Origin: Malania oleifera
Lineage: Eukaryota; Streptophyta; Magnoliopsida; Santalales; Ximeniaceae
Assembly (NCBI RefSeq): GCF_029873635.1
Contig: NC_080422.1
Span: forward strand, 1,902,001 to 1,966,000
DNA length: 64,000 bases
Direction of reading: 5' to 3'
Both the position numbers and the translations under genes were made by a program. Positions 51,181 through 61,939 of the stretch are shown one piece after another. Below the pieces are notes generated by a model. It was not told where the DNA came from, searched no databases, and saw nothing but the letters and a program-made list of their open reading frames with translations. Within the stretch, counting starts at the first letter, position 1, and the number at the start of each line of letters is the position of its first letter.

Positions 51181-52485
51181 TAGTTTAGATGCTTGGCAGT
51201 AGATAATAGAATTCAGGCCAAAGGAATGTCGATGGCTTCGGCTTGTGATTGCTGCGTATAGAGAAGCCAGGAAAACACTTATCACATTCTTTCTTTAGGC
51301 GAGGTGGCTTCAGAGATTTGGTGTCGGGCTAGTGTGGTGTTGGGAATTTCTTTCCAACGGTTCCTTCCCTGGAAAATAGAATTGCAACTGGTTTCCACTA
51401 TGATCAAACAATAATCATTTATTAAAGAGTCTTATTATCGGTCTGTTCCGTGTTTGACTATTAGGTGACCTGGAATCAAAGAGGCAAAGAACTGGAATGG
51501 ATAGGAGTTTATCAACTGTGTGTCGGATCAGACGTGGAGAAGTGTTTGATATTGGGTTAGTTCTTTAGCTGAGAGCTTTAATTTGTTTTGAAAATTGAAG
51601 ATATCAGATATTACGATTTTGAAAGAGTTTCGAATTCAGTATCAAGGAGTTTGCGCAAGGCCTGGAAAAATTATTTCATGGATTAAACCCCTAACAGGGT
51701 GGATAAAACTTAATTATGATGGGAGTTGTAGGGGCAATCCGGGTATTTCAGGAGGTGGAGGAATTATTCGGGACTACCATGGCATGGTGAAAGCAATTTT
51801 TTCAAGCTATTTTGGCAATGGTACGAACAATAGTGTGGAATTAAAAGTAATTCTCGAAGGAATTCGTTTATGCAAATGACTTCATCATTTTAATGTGATT
51901 ATTGAAACTGACTCGCGAATTGTTGTTAATTGGATTCGAAAAGGTAGATGTACTTTATGGTATCTTTGGAATTTTTTGGAGGACCTCGTGACGGAACTAG
52001 AAGGAGTAAACTTCATGGTGATCCATCAATATAGGAAAGGCAATAGTGCGGCTGATTTTCTCGTTAGAGAAGGAGAAATGGGAAACAATGTCATCTATGA
52101 AGAATAACATCTTTTACCACGTTCTCTAAAAGGTATTGTTTGGATGGATAGGTTGTGTCTCACTTCCTTTCGTCATTAGTTCATCTTCTCGATTTTTGTT
52201 TGGTTGGTTTAGACTTTTTGATTTTTTTTTATTTTAGTTTATTTTATTATTATTTTTTTTAATAGGCCTATTTAGATTTGTTTCTTATTTAGTTTTGTTT
52301 GGATTTGCAGTCTTGTTTCGGTTGGTTGTTGGTGTTGTTTTTGGAAGGCCTTTAATCCTTTTTTTTTTTATCTGTAATCTCTCAATGCTTATCTGGTAAC
52401 CACGGTATTCCTCTACCAAAAGAGAGGGTATATCAATAAATAAATGGAGGTGCCGCCCTCCTTTAGTAAAAAAAAAAAAAAAAAA
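51180..52485 (+). mobile_element. 5'-truncated LINE (plant L1-like) with RNase H and poly(A) tail
   Basis: Ends in a 3' UTR shared with 23371-23611 and 24480-24739, followed by A17-18 at about 52468-52485. The upstream boundary is approximate. The C-terminal RNase H domain is described separately; no reverse transcriptase is recognisable. Confidence 0.8.
51595..52107 (+). pseudogene. LINE RNase H domain (RVT_3 type) with one in-frame stop
   Basis: One phase runs through the domain: WIKLNYDGSCRGNPG (first Asp), NSVELKVILEG (Glu), IIETDSRIVVNWI (second Asp) and HQYRKGNSAADFLVREGEM (final Asp). A TGA at 51877-51879 after RLCK interrupts it where family members usually continue to LGLHH. The four acidic positions are kept, so decay is recent or mild. 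Because it lacks other host-gene structure and ends in the LINE 3' UTR and poly(A), it is a transposon domain, not a host RNase H gene. Confidence 0.85.
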
Positions 52486-52742
52486 TCTCAAGGAAGTTGG
52501 GGGTCACAATGGACCACTTAAGTCTCACTTTCCTAGACAGAATTTTCCTTAAACATGTAATTAACACAATATATCTCCTAGGACCTTTGATCTGCTCAAT
52601 TTGAGAAAATGGCTCTATCTAAGAGACTTCTCCAACCTAACTCTAATCCACGACGGGATCTAAGAACAATAATCACACACACAAGCAAAATAAGAACACA
52701 AAATAAGAACACCAAATTTACGTGGTTCGGTCTAATCTGAGC
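52486..52742. other. target sequence of the gypsy insertion, possibly an older element end
   Basis: Contains TTTACGTGGTTCGGTC, a phrase common in plant copia-type repeats, then TGAGC, the left target duplication of the element at 52743. Confidence 0.45.
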
Positions 52743-53815
52743 TGTGATGACCTGCTATTTATTCAACATTATATATATATATATATTATAATATCATCTA
52801 TCTGAAATACTACTAGTAACATCCCAGGCCTAAAGGAGCACCGGCGAATACTTTGTACATCATATAAAACTAGGCAGCGGTACATAAAACTGGGAACTGC
52901 TAAATACAATACAATACTAGAAAACTATAGAACTATGAAATATATTTACAATACAAAATACCCAGTGACGTCACTATAATCTGAAAACTATCCCAAAACA
53001 CTGTTATCTCAAAAATATCTACCCTTCCCACAAGGGCTGCTCAAGTCAACCTCTACCCGCGAGCCTGATATGCTCACCTAATTGGATCTCCTGAAAAATG
53101 ATAAGTCACTGGGATGAGACAACGCTCAGTAAGTGGAAATATGCTATTACTAGTGTGTGGTAGCTGAGTTAAATAGTTAAAATACTGAAATAATACTGTA
53201 ATATGTGAAAACTGATAAACTGTACAGAATATATCTATTTATCATGTAATCTTTAAAATATGATTGTGTATCTGAGTTTGCTATCTGAAGGTACTGCTAG
53301 TATAATAATATAAATTGCTGCTGTGTGATATATCTGTACATAGTAACTTCTGTTATACCCTGGGATCTGTATATCATGATATATCCCCTCATGATAGGGT
53401 TGTGCGGTTCGTACACTGGTTGGCCTACCAGGCAAGTCAATTTATATCTGTACATTCGTCAATCTATAATGATCTATGAAGATCCTAGCCTACTGCAATC
53501 TTTCCGGGCTGTATCAAACCTCTGTCATCGTCTAACCGGCTACCTCAAGCATGCTGGGGAGACTACAATCTCTCCTAGCACGGTTAGACGGAATCCACAT
53601 GCTATCTGAGTTATGTGGTTGCACGTGTCTGAAACTAACAACGGTACCGTGCTCTACTGTATATCTCTATTTATAATATCTACAGGGGTCTGTAACTGTG
53701 TAATACTGTATACATATATAAATATATATAATAATCTTGCTGCTTTTAACATGATTTCAAAAAACAACCATAACACTATATTTCTGAGCTATATTATCTG
53801 AGATATCTTACTGAA

Positions 53816-53846
<31 letters not shown>

Positions 53847-54687
53847 CTATCTGTATCATCTGTGCTTTCTGTCTGTACTATCTGTAATATCTATATAAAA
53901 TATCTATATATAATATTTGTATACTAAGTATATAATATCTGTATGCTCTGTATATAATATTTGTATGCTCTATAAATAATATCTATGTGCTCTGTATATG
54001 ATATCTGTATACTCTGATATTTGCTGTAGTATCTTGATGCTATCACTGTATAATTTATCTGAATAAACTGTCTGAGTGTTATGGTTTAGAAATCATGTTT
54101 TTGAGAAATACTGTAAGTCTCATTCATTTCTAATATTTTGAAATATCTGAATATCTATATATCTATAATGTTGTAAAATCTATATGTATTGTACTGTAAT
54201 AAACTCACGCCACATATTTGAATAAACGTAGTCTCATGCTCAATTTTTGTAATTCAACTATAAAAATAATATTCATAATTCTCTGCAAAATAATCTGATA
54301 TACATGCTTGTAAATTCACTTTCATAATCTTCTGTATACATATTACAAATTGCTAGCATAGCATATTTCCCCTACCTTAGATCTGAAAAGCCCCTATAAA
54401 ATTCTGGCTCTATACCCGTAGGGTTCCTAACTCAACATCCTAAAAACAATATCCCTCAGAACAAAACATTAGTATTTTCTTACCTACAACATTTTTTATA
54501 ACTACAAGGAAGGTATAATCTGAATAAAATACCTTACCTAGGATTTGGGATGAATTTCAAATCAACTTTCCCCACAATCTGCTCCGACAGACTTGCAGAG
54601 AACTTTATTAGGAGCATCGTGGCGGCCTTAGATCTTCAATCCGGTGAAAAATGGGGCTAGGATCGAAGAGAGAAAGGGAGGGGGTCG

Positions 54688-54731
<44 letters not shown>

Positions 54732-54760
54732 GTTTCAGCGCTGAAATTTGATTAAAAATC
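52743..54760 (-). repeat. 3' LTR of the gypsy element, outer U3 deleted
   Basis: Aligns to 59707-61679: CCGCGAGCCTGATATGCTC, CGCTCAGTAAGTGGAAAT...GTGTGTGG (53125-53161), a TATCTGTATGCTCTGTATAT-type ~24-bp minisatellite (about 53880-54020), AGGGGAAATATGC in reverse at 54361-54375, and a GA tract (54696-54728). It stops at ATTAAAAATC and passes straight into internal sequence (AAATGATCTACTTATTTTAT), which in the copy at 42207 lies 43 bp beyond the LTR end. Confidence 0.85.
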
Positions 54761-55440
54761 AAATGATCTACTTATTTTATTACTTACCCTCACTTATGGC
54801 GAAGGAATATCGTAGTTACATACTATGTTCTAGGAGATTACATATAAAAAAAAACTAAAACTATCTACTAACTAAATCCGTACATGTACCTGCAAAAGAA
54901 ACTTTTTTAACTTTTATTCTTTACCTGATTACCTCTATACCTCTTGGAACAATTGCGGGTATCTCTGTTTGATCTGCTCCTCGAGTTCCTAAGAAACTTC
55001 TTCTATAGCGTGATTCTTCCATAAAAAATTCACTAACTGAATTTCTTTTGTGCGTACTTCTTGTGTCTTTCTGTCTAATATCTATACTGGTACTTCTTTA
55101 TAAACTAATGAATCCTTAAGCTCTATCTCTGCATAGCTAATAATATGGGATGGGTCTAGGACGTATTTCCTCAACATAGCAACATGAAGCACGTCGTGTA
55201 TTCTGGATAAAACTGGTGGTAAAGCTAGCCTGTAGGCAACTAACCCTATTCTCTCTAATATCTCAAAAGGGCCAATATACCTAGGGCTCAACATGACCTT
55301 CTTCCCAAATCTCATAATCCCTCTCATAGGAGCTACTTTTAAAAATACCCGATCTCCCACTTTAAATTCTAACTCCCGGAGGCGAGTGTCTACATAACTT
55401 TTCTGCCGACTCTTTGCGGTACAAATTCTTTCATTAATTA
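54761..55440 (-). pseudogene. integrase C-terminal and chromodomain-like region
   Basis: The frame at 55360-55082 reads GDRVFLKVAPMRG...GLVAYRLALPPVLSRIHDVLHVAMLRKY and continues in decayed form to LEEQIRQ-like sequence near 54960-54990. This part targets integration and is typical of chromoviruses. Stops and a frameshift are present. Confidence 0.8.
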
Positions 55441-56160
55441 GTCGGACCTTGTTACAAGCCTGCTAAACAATCTTTGGACCCAAAACTCGCCTTTCGCTTA
55501 CCTCATCCCAGAAGAGAAGAGAATGACATCTCCTACCATACAGTGCCTCGTATAGAGCCATGCTGATACTAGACCGGTAGCTGTTATTATAGGAAGATTC
55601 AACTAGTGGTAGAAACTGAGTCCAGCTACCCCCAAAATCTAGCACGTAAGCACGAAGCATATCTTCTAAGGTCTGAATTGTCCTCTCAGTCTGATCATCT
55701 ATCTGGGGATGGAAAGTTGTACTAAATGCTAACTATGTACCCATAGCCTCTTGAAAGTTTTTCCAGAATCGTGAAGTAAACCGAGGATCCCAGTTTGAAA
55801 CTATAGATATTGGTACACCATGGACGCGAACTATCTCCTGAACATATATCTCTGCCAGTCTATCCATGGAATAGCCGACTTTAATAGGGATAAAATGGGC
55901 AGTCTTCGTCAAATGATCAATAACTACCCAAATTACATTCAATCCCAGCCGCACTGGTGGTAACCCCGTAACAAAATCCATAGAAACGTGGTCCCACTTC
56001 CACTCTGGATTAAACAATGGCTGCAACTGTCCTGCTAGTCTCTGGCGCTCAGCCTTAACCTTCTGGCATGTCAAACACTGCTATACAAATTCAGCAATTT
56101 CTCTTTTCATCCTACTCCACCAAAAGTACTCTCGCAAATCTATGTACATTTTAGTACTAC
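55441..56160 (-). pseudogene. integrase zinc-binding end and catalytic core
   Basis: The core is at 56074-55733 (WKWDHVSMDFVTGLP, VIDHLTKTAHFIP, SNWDPRFTSRFWKNFQEAMG), continuing at 55660-55463 (GGSWTQFLPLVE, YEALYGRRCHS). The expected first catalytic Asp (MDFVTGLP) and second (WDPRFTS) are visible. Stops break the frame at several points. Confidence 0.85.
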
Positions 56161-56910
56161 CCGGATGAATAATGTATAGGGATTTGTGAGCTTCCTCCAA
56201 TACAATTCTTCTGATCTCAGTATTTGCAGGAATATAAAGCCTGGTACGGAATTGCAAGGCTCCATCATCTGATATGCTAAACTCCCCTCCCTGACCATCC
56301 CTCACTCTAGCCATAACCTCCGCCAACTCTACATCATCACCCGAAGCTACTTTAATTTTCTCATATAAGGTAGGTTGTATAACTAGGCTGGCAACAAAAG
56401 CTTGTGGACTATCCTCTACCAACTCTATACTGAGTCTCTCCAAATCCATCAGGATCAGGTGTTGAATCTCTATGGCTGCTAGTATTGGCTCTACTGACTT
56501 CCTCCTCAGAGCATCTGCCACTACATTCGCTTTTCCTAGGTAGTAACTAATAGTACAGTCATAATCTTTGATAAGTTCTAACCACCTTCTTTGTCTCATG
56601 TTCAATTCTCCCTGGGTGAAGAAATATTTCAAACTCTTGTGATCCGTAAAGATTTCGCATTTCCCACCATACAGATAATGCCTCTAGATTTTAAGAGGGT
56701 ACACCACTGCAGCTAACTCCAAATCATGCACAGGGTAATTCTTCCCATATTCTTTAAACTGTCTAGAAGTATATGCAATGACTTTGTCATGCTGCATCAA
56801 TACGTACCCAAGGCCCTTTAGGGATGCATCACTGTAAATCACAAACCCATCCTCTCTAGAAGGAATAGCAAATACTGGGGCTGTGACCAACCTCTGCTTC
56901 AACTCCTGGA
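56161..56910 (-). pseudogene. RNase H and start of integrase (H2C2-like)
   Basis: The frame at 56902-56684 carries [18 protein letters not shown] and [16 protein letters not shown], and the frame at 56632-56081 carries [34 protein letters not shown] and the [17 protein letters not shown] segment of the integrase N-terminus. A short break near 56640-56690 separates the two frames. Confidence 0.85.
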
Positions 56911-56949
56911 AGCTCCGCTCACAGTCATCAGTTCATTCAAACCTTACAT

Positions 56950-57640
56950 TTTTCCTCGTAAGTCGCGTCAACGAACCTGATAAACTGAAAAAACCTCTAC
57001 GAAGCGTCGGTAATAGCCTGCTAATCCCAGAAAACTCCGAACCTCTTGAACATTTCTAGGCCTCATCCAATTTACCACTACCTCTATCTTACTCGAATCG
57101 ACAGATACACCTGCCTCAGAGATCACGTGACCGAGAAAAGAAACTTGTTTCAGCCGGAATTCACATTTCTTGAACTTCGCATATAACTTTCTCTCTCTCA
57201 ATGTCTGCAATACCAGCCTCAAATGATGCTCGTGCTCCTTAAAGCTCCTCGAGTAGACCAGTATATCATCAATAAATACAACTGCGAACTAGTCTAAATA
57301 CTGATGGAACACTTGGTTCATTAAATCCATAAATACCACTGGTGCGTTAGTAAACCCAAATGGCATCACCAAGAACTCGTAATGCCCATATCTCATACAA
57401 AATGCCATTTTCGAGATGTCCTTTACCCTTACTTTTACCTGATGGTAACCCGACCGTAGGTCGATTTTAGAATAAACCTGGGCCCCTTGGAGCTGATCAA
57501 ATAAATCGTCGATCTTGGGAAAAGGATATTTATTCTTAACTGTTAGTTAATTTAGCTCCCTATAATCTATACACATCCTTATGGTCCTATTTTCTTTTTC
57601 ACAAATAAGACTGGTGCTCCCCAAGGTGACACGCTGGGCC
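56950..57640 (-). pseudogene. reverse transcriptase, catalytic half
   Basis: The frame at 57222-56968 shows [36 protein letters not shown] and [15 protein letters not shown]. Upstream, in decayed frames, are the FIDD-type active-site segment near 57255-57275 and a conserved [15 protein letters not shown] block near 57505-57535. Stops and frameshifts separate the blocks. Confidence 0.8.
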
Positions 57641-58049
57641 TGATGAATCCCTTATCCAGTAATTCTTGCAATTGATCCTTCTGTTCTTTTAACTCAGCTG
57701 GGGCCATCCGATACGGAGCTTTATATACTAGTGCTGATCTCGGTAGAAGATCCACAGTAAACTCAACTTCATGGTCTGGTGGCAAATCAGGTAATTCCTC
57801 TGGGAATACATCTAAGAATTCTCTAACTATAGGAACATCAGCTTGTTTCAGTTTTTCTTTCGGTGATTCCTTAATGTAAGCAACAACTCCCTGGCAACCT
57901 TCTTGGATTAATTTTCTCACCTGAACAGCTGACGCAAGCTGTGGCGAAGAAAGTACCCGCGAACTAAGAAATCTATATTCTGACTCGCCTGGAGGTCTGA
58001 AAATCACTTCTTTCAAATGACAGTCAATACTAGCATGATTATCTGCCAA
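57579..58049 (-). pseudogene. reverse transcriptase N-terminal part and protease linker
   Basis: One frame: REFLDVFPEELPDLPPDHEV, PYRMAPAELKEQKDQLQELL, GFIRPSVSPWGAPVLFVKKK, the usual start of plant gypsy reverse transcriptase. The frame is lost after the last block. Confidence 0.85.
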
Positions 58050-58189
58050 CTAGTCCATACCCAAAATTATATCAAATCCTTGCATATCTAATATCACCAA
58101 ATCAGCTGGCAATATCTTTCCTTGAATAGTTACTGGAAATCTTCTGAATACCCTTCTACATCTCACCACTGACCCAGTCGGCGTAGCTA

Positions 58190-58420
58190 CAGCTTACCCA
58201 ATATCCAATAACTGTGCCTCATACCCCGTTAATTTAGCATATACCGCAAAAACAAAAGAGTGGGTGGCACCTGTATCAAATAAAACAATAGCTATAAATG
58301 AGAAAGCAATAAGGGTAGCTGTAACTACGTCTCCAGCTGCATCGATGTCACCCGGCGTCAACGCGCACACTCTCATCGGTGCCGTATTCCTCTGCTGTCC
58401 TCCACGAGGCACCTAATAAC
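58190..58420 (-). pseudogene. gypsy aspartic protease
   Basis: IAIVLFDTGATHSFVFAVY contains the DTGA active site, preceded by RVCALTPGDIDAAGDVVT as in related elements. It matches the protease at 45225-45426. Confidence 0.8.
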
Positions 58421-58439
58421 CACCCCGGTATGGTCTAGG

Positions 58440-59400
58440 AGCTGGTGCCTGAGCTGGCAATCCCTGACACGATCACAATCGGTGCCCGGGTCTCCTGCAT
58501 CTGTAGCAGATGTCCTTACCCATCCTACATTCACCTAGATGTTTGCGGCCACATCTAGGATAGGTAGGAGCAGCCCGTCCACCTTGAAAACCACCTCGGC
58601 CCATCATCTGTACCTGACCACCTCCATAGCGATCTCCTCTCTATAGCCCTTGGCTAGAGTTTGCTTGTAAATCCTGAGGCGCAGACCTTTTCCTCTGACC
58701 CTAAGTTACTGCACCTCTCTGCATACTACTCTCAATGATAGTAGATCTATCCACTACCTCAGCAAACGTTTGAGCTCGAAAGCCAATAACTTGCTCAAAA
58801 AAATTTTGTCTCAGGCCTTCTTTGAACTTTTTGGCTTTCTTTTCTTCATCTGGTGCTAAATGTGGGGCGAAACGTGATAACTCAATAAATCTAGCAGCAT
58901 ACTTGGATGCCGTCATCTGCCCCTGAGCCAAATGCAAGAATTTGGCTGCCTTCGAGCTCCAAACGATAGTAGGGAAATATCGCTCGAAGAATAACTTCTT
59001 GAACCGACTTCAAGATACTAGCACTAGATTTGGCCTCTACTCCTCAATCAAACGTGCTGACCTCCACCACCGTTTTGCCTCTCCCGTCAACTTAAATGAC
59101 GCAAACGCCACTTTCTGCTCATCTATACATACCAGTACTGCTAAAATCTCCTCGACATCCTGAACCCAATTCTCAGCTGCAATTGGGTCAAGTCCTCCAG
59201 AAAAAGAAGGAGGCCTCATCCACGTAAACTGCTCGATCATGCAGCCATGCTCTCCTCCGCTCCTGGCCATCTCAGCCATCACCTGCTCGGTGATGCTGCA
59301 CAGTACGACACTGTATCTCCACCTCTCATACTGAAGGGTCCTGATCTGTCACCTCCAGCATCTGTAGCACTACTACCTCGATCCATCTTGAAAATGCACA
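58440..59400 (-). pseudogene. gypsy gag with stop in the zinc knuckle
   Basis: The capsid-like part is at 59282-59037 (MRPPSFSGGLDPIAAENWVQ, EAKRWWRSARL) and 58937-58701 (TASKYAARFIELSRFAPHLA, FKEGLRQNFFEQVIGF). The knuckle near 58490-58535 reads CYRCRRPGHRL, stop, SC, so a nonsense change lies between the His and the last Cys. Confidence 0.8.
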
Positions 59401-59685
59401 AAACACTATTTTAAAAATCCTATACAGATCTACTTTACTTCATCCAACTAAAACCTCAAATTCACTGTCAACTATTTCCCTTGTTCCTACCCCAAAATCC
59501 AATCCTATGACCCAAACATACAACTCGTTGATAGTTTACTATGATTTTCCTAAAATCGTCACCCCAGGAAAAACACAAAAACCACCACGATAATCCTGTA
59601 TTCAGACCATAGAACAAATCCTCAAATTCTTTTCCTATTTTCTGGTATTGAACCCACTGCATTCTCAAGTATATAGAACCTAGCA

Positions 59686-59703
59686 ACCTAGGTTCTGATA
59701 CCA
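59686..59703 (-). other. primer-binding site, initiator tRNA-Met type
   Basis: The minus strand reads TGGTATCAGAACCTAGGT three bases inside the 5' LTR end. Confidence 0.85.
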
Positions 59704-59706
59704 AAC

Positions 59707-60173
59707 TATAACGACCTGCTATTTATTCAACAATTTTTTTATATTATGATATCATCTTTCTGAAATACTACTAGTAACATCCCAGGCCCAAAGGAATGTT
59801 GGGGAATACTCTGTACATTATACAAAACTAGGCAGCAGTACATAAAACTGGGAACTGCTAAATACAATACAATACCAGAAATCTATAAAACTCTGAAATA
59901 TATTTACAATACAAAATACCTAGTGACGTCACTATAATCTGAAAACTATCCCAAAACACTATTATCTCAAAAATACCTACCCTTCCCACAAGGGCAGCTC
60001 AAGTCAACCTCTACCTGCGAGCCTGATCTACTCACCTAACTGGATCTCTTGAAAAATGATAAGTCATTGGGATGAGACAACGCTCAGTAAGTGGAAATAT
60101 GCTATTATTAGTGTGTGGCGGCTGAGTTAAATAGTTAAAATACTGAAATATAAGAAAACTGATAAACTGTACA

Positions 60174-60215
<42 letters not shown>

Positions 60216-61876
60216 TGTAATCTTTAAAATATGACTGTGTATCTGAGTTTGCTATCTAAAGGTACTGCTAGTATAATAATATAAATTGTTGTTGTGTGAT
60301 ATATCTGTACATAGGAACTTTTGCTATACCCTGGGATCTGTATATCATGATATAACCCCTCATGATAAGGTTATGTGGCCCGTAGGCTGGACTTACACTG
60401 GTTGGCCTACCAGGCAAGTCAATCTATATCTGTACATCCGCCAATCTGTAATGATCTATGAAGATCCTAGCTTACTGCAATCTCTCCGGGCTGTATCAAA
60501 GCTCTGTCATCGTCTAATAGGCTACCTCAAACCAGCATGCTGGGGAGACTACAATCTCTCCTAGCACGGTTAGACGGAATCCACATGTTATCTAAGTCAT
60601 GTGGTTGCACATGTCTGAAACTAGCAACGGTACCATGCTCTACTGTATATCTCTGTCTATAATATCCACATGGGTCTATAACTGTGTAATACTGTATACA
60701 TATATATTTATATATAATAATCTTGCCACTTTTAACATGATTTCAAAAACAACCATAACACTATATTTCTGAGCTATATTACCTAAGATATCTTACTGAA
60801 ATATATTTATATATATATTATCTATCTGTATCATCTGTGCTTTCTGTCTGTACTATCTGTAATATCTGTATAAAATATCTACATATAATATATGTATACT
60901 CTGTATATAATATCTGTATGCTCTGTATATAATATTTGTATGCTCTGTATATAATATCTGTGTGCTCTATATATAATATTTGTATACTCTATATATCTGT
61001 TGTAGCATGTTGATGCTATCACTGTATAATCTGTCTGAATAAACTGTCTGAGTGTTATGGTTTAGAAATCATGTTTTATGAGAAATATTGTAAGTCTCAT
61101 TCATTTCTAATATTCTGAAATATCTGAATATTTGTATATCTGTAATGCTGTAAAATCTATATGTATTGTACTGTAATAAACTCATGCCACACATTTGAAT
61201 AAACATAGTCTCATGCTCAATTTCTGTAATTCAGTTATAAAAATAATATTCATAATTCTCTGCAAAATAATCTGATATACATGCTTGTAAATACACTTTC
61301 ATAATCTTCAATATACATATTAAAAATTGTTAGCATAGCATATTTCCCTTACCTTAAATCTAAAAAGCCCCAATAAAATTCTGCCTCTATACCTGCAGGG
61401 TTCCTAATTAACATCTTGAAAACAATATCCCCCAAAACAAAACATCAGTATTTCCTTACCTACAACATTTCTTATAACTACATGGAAGGCATAATCTGAA
61501 CAAATCAACTTTCCTCACGATCTGCTCCGACAAACTTGCAGAGAACTTTTCCAGGAGCGTCGTGGCGGCCTTAGATCTTCAATCCGGCGAAAAATGGGGC
61601 CAGGATCGAAGAGAGAAAGGGAGGGGGTCGTAGGAGAAAGAGAGAGAAGGGTTTCTGCGCTGAAATTTGATTAAAAATCTAAATTTCAGCTATTTATAAG
61701 GCTGGATTCGTCGATGAGACACATCACCTCATCGACGAGTTTCAGTCTGCTTTAAACCCTCTTTCGGTATCTTCTCGTTGGCGAGATGGGTCTTCGTCGA
61801 CGAGATTCTGAAGAGCCCTGGTCAACGAAACCCCTGTGTTCGTCAATGAGTCCTGTAAAATTCTTGGGTTATTACA
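59707..61876 (-). repeat. 5' LTR of the gypsy element, full length 2170 bp
   Basis: The minus strand begins TGTAATAACCCAAGAATTTT and ends GCAGGTCGTTATA. The array of TCGTCGACGA/CTCATCGACGAG words is at about 61708-61855, TATAAATA at 61691-61698, a short GA tract near 61636-61648, AAGGTAAGGGAAATATGC (reverse) at 61341-61358, a ~24-bp TATCTGTATGCTCTGTATAT minisatellite (about 60850-61000) and CGCTCAGTAAGTGG at 60081-60094. A (TA)n run lies at about 60178-60213. Confidence 0.9.
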
Positions 61877-61881
61877 TGAGC

Positions 61882-61939
61882 TATGTCCACGAAGCACACC
61901 GAATATACTATAACTTGAGAGAAAAATGAAAGGAGGAGA
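61882..61939. other. short target remnant between element and next LTR
   Basis: Continuation of the sequence interrupted at 52742. No feature recognised. Confidence 0.4.

Larger units (their letters stand above)
52743..61876 (-). mobile_element. near-complete Ty3/gypsy Tekay/Del-like retrotransposon with duplication TGAGC
   Basis: TGAGC occurs at 52738-52742 and at 61877-61881. The LTRs are 52743-54760 and 59707-61876. Between them, in minus order, are the primer-binding site, gag, protease, reverse transcriptase, RNase H, integrase and a chromodomain-like end: the canonical Ty3/gypsy order. All coding parts carry stops or frameshifts. The 3' LTR lacks about 197 bp of outer U3, and the polypurine tract is deleted with it, so the copy could not be replicated again. 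Confidence 0.9.

Noticed and set aside
51595..52107. Host RNase H gene
   Set aside because: The domain ends in the LINE 3' UTR and poly(A) tract shared with two other fragments and carries a stop.
59686..59703. tRNA gene signal
   Set aside because: Only the 3' end complement of initiator tRNA-Met is present, as a primer-binding site; no cloverleaf.
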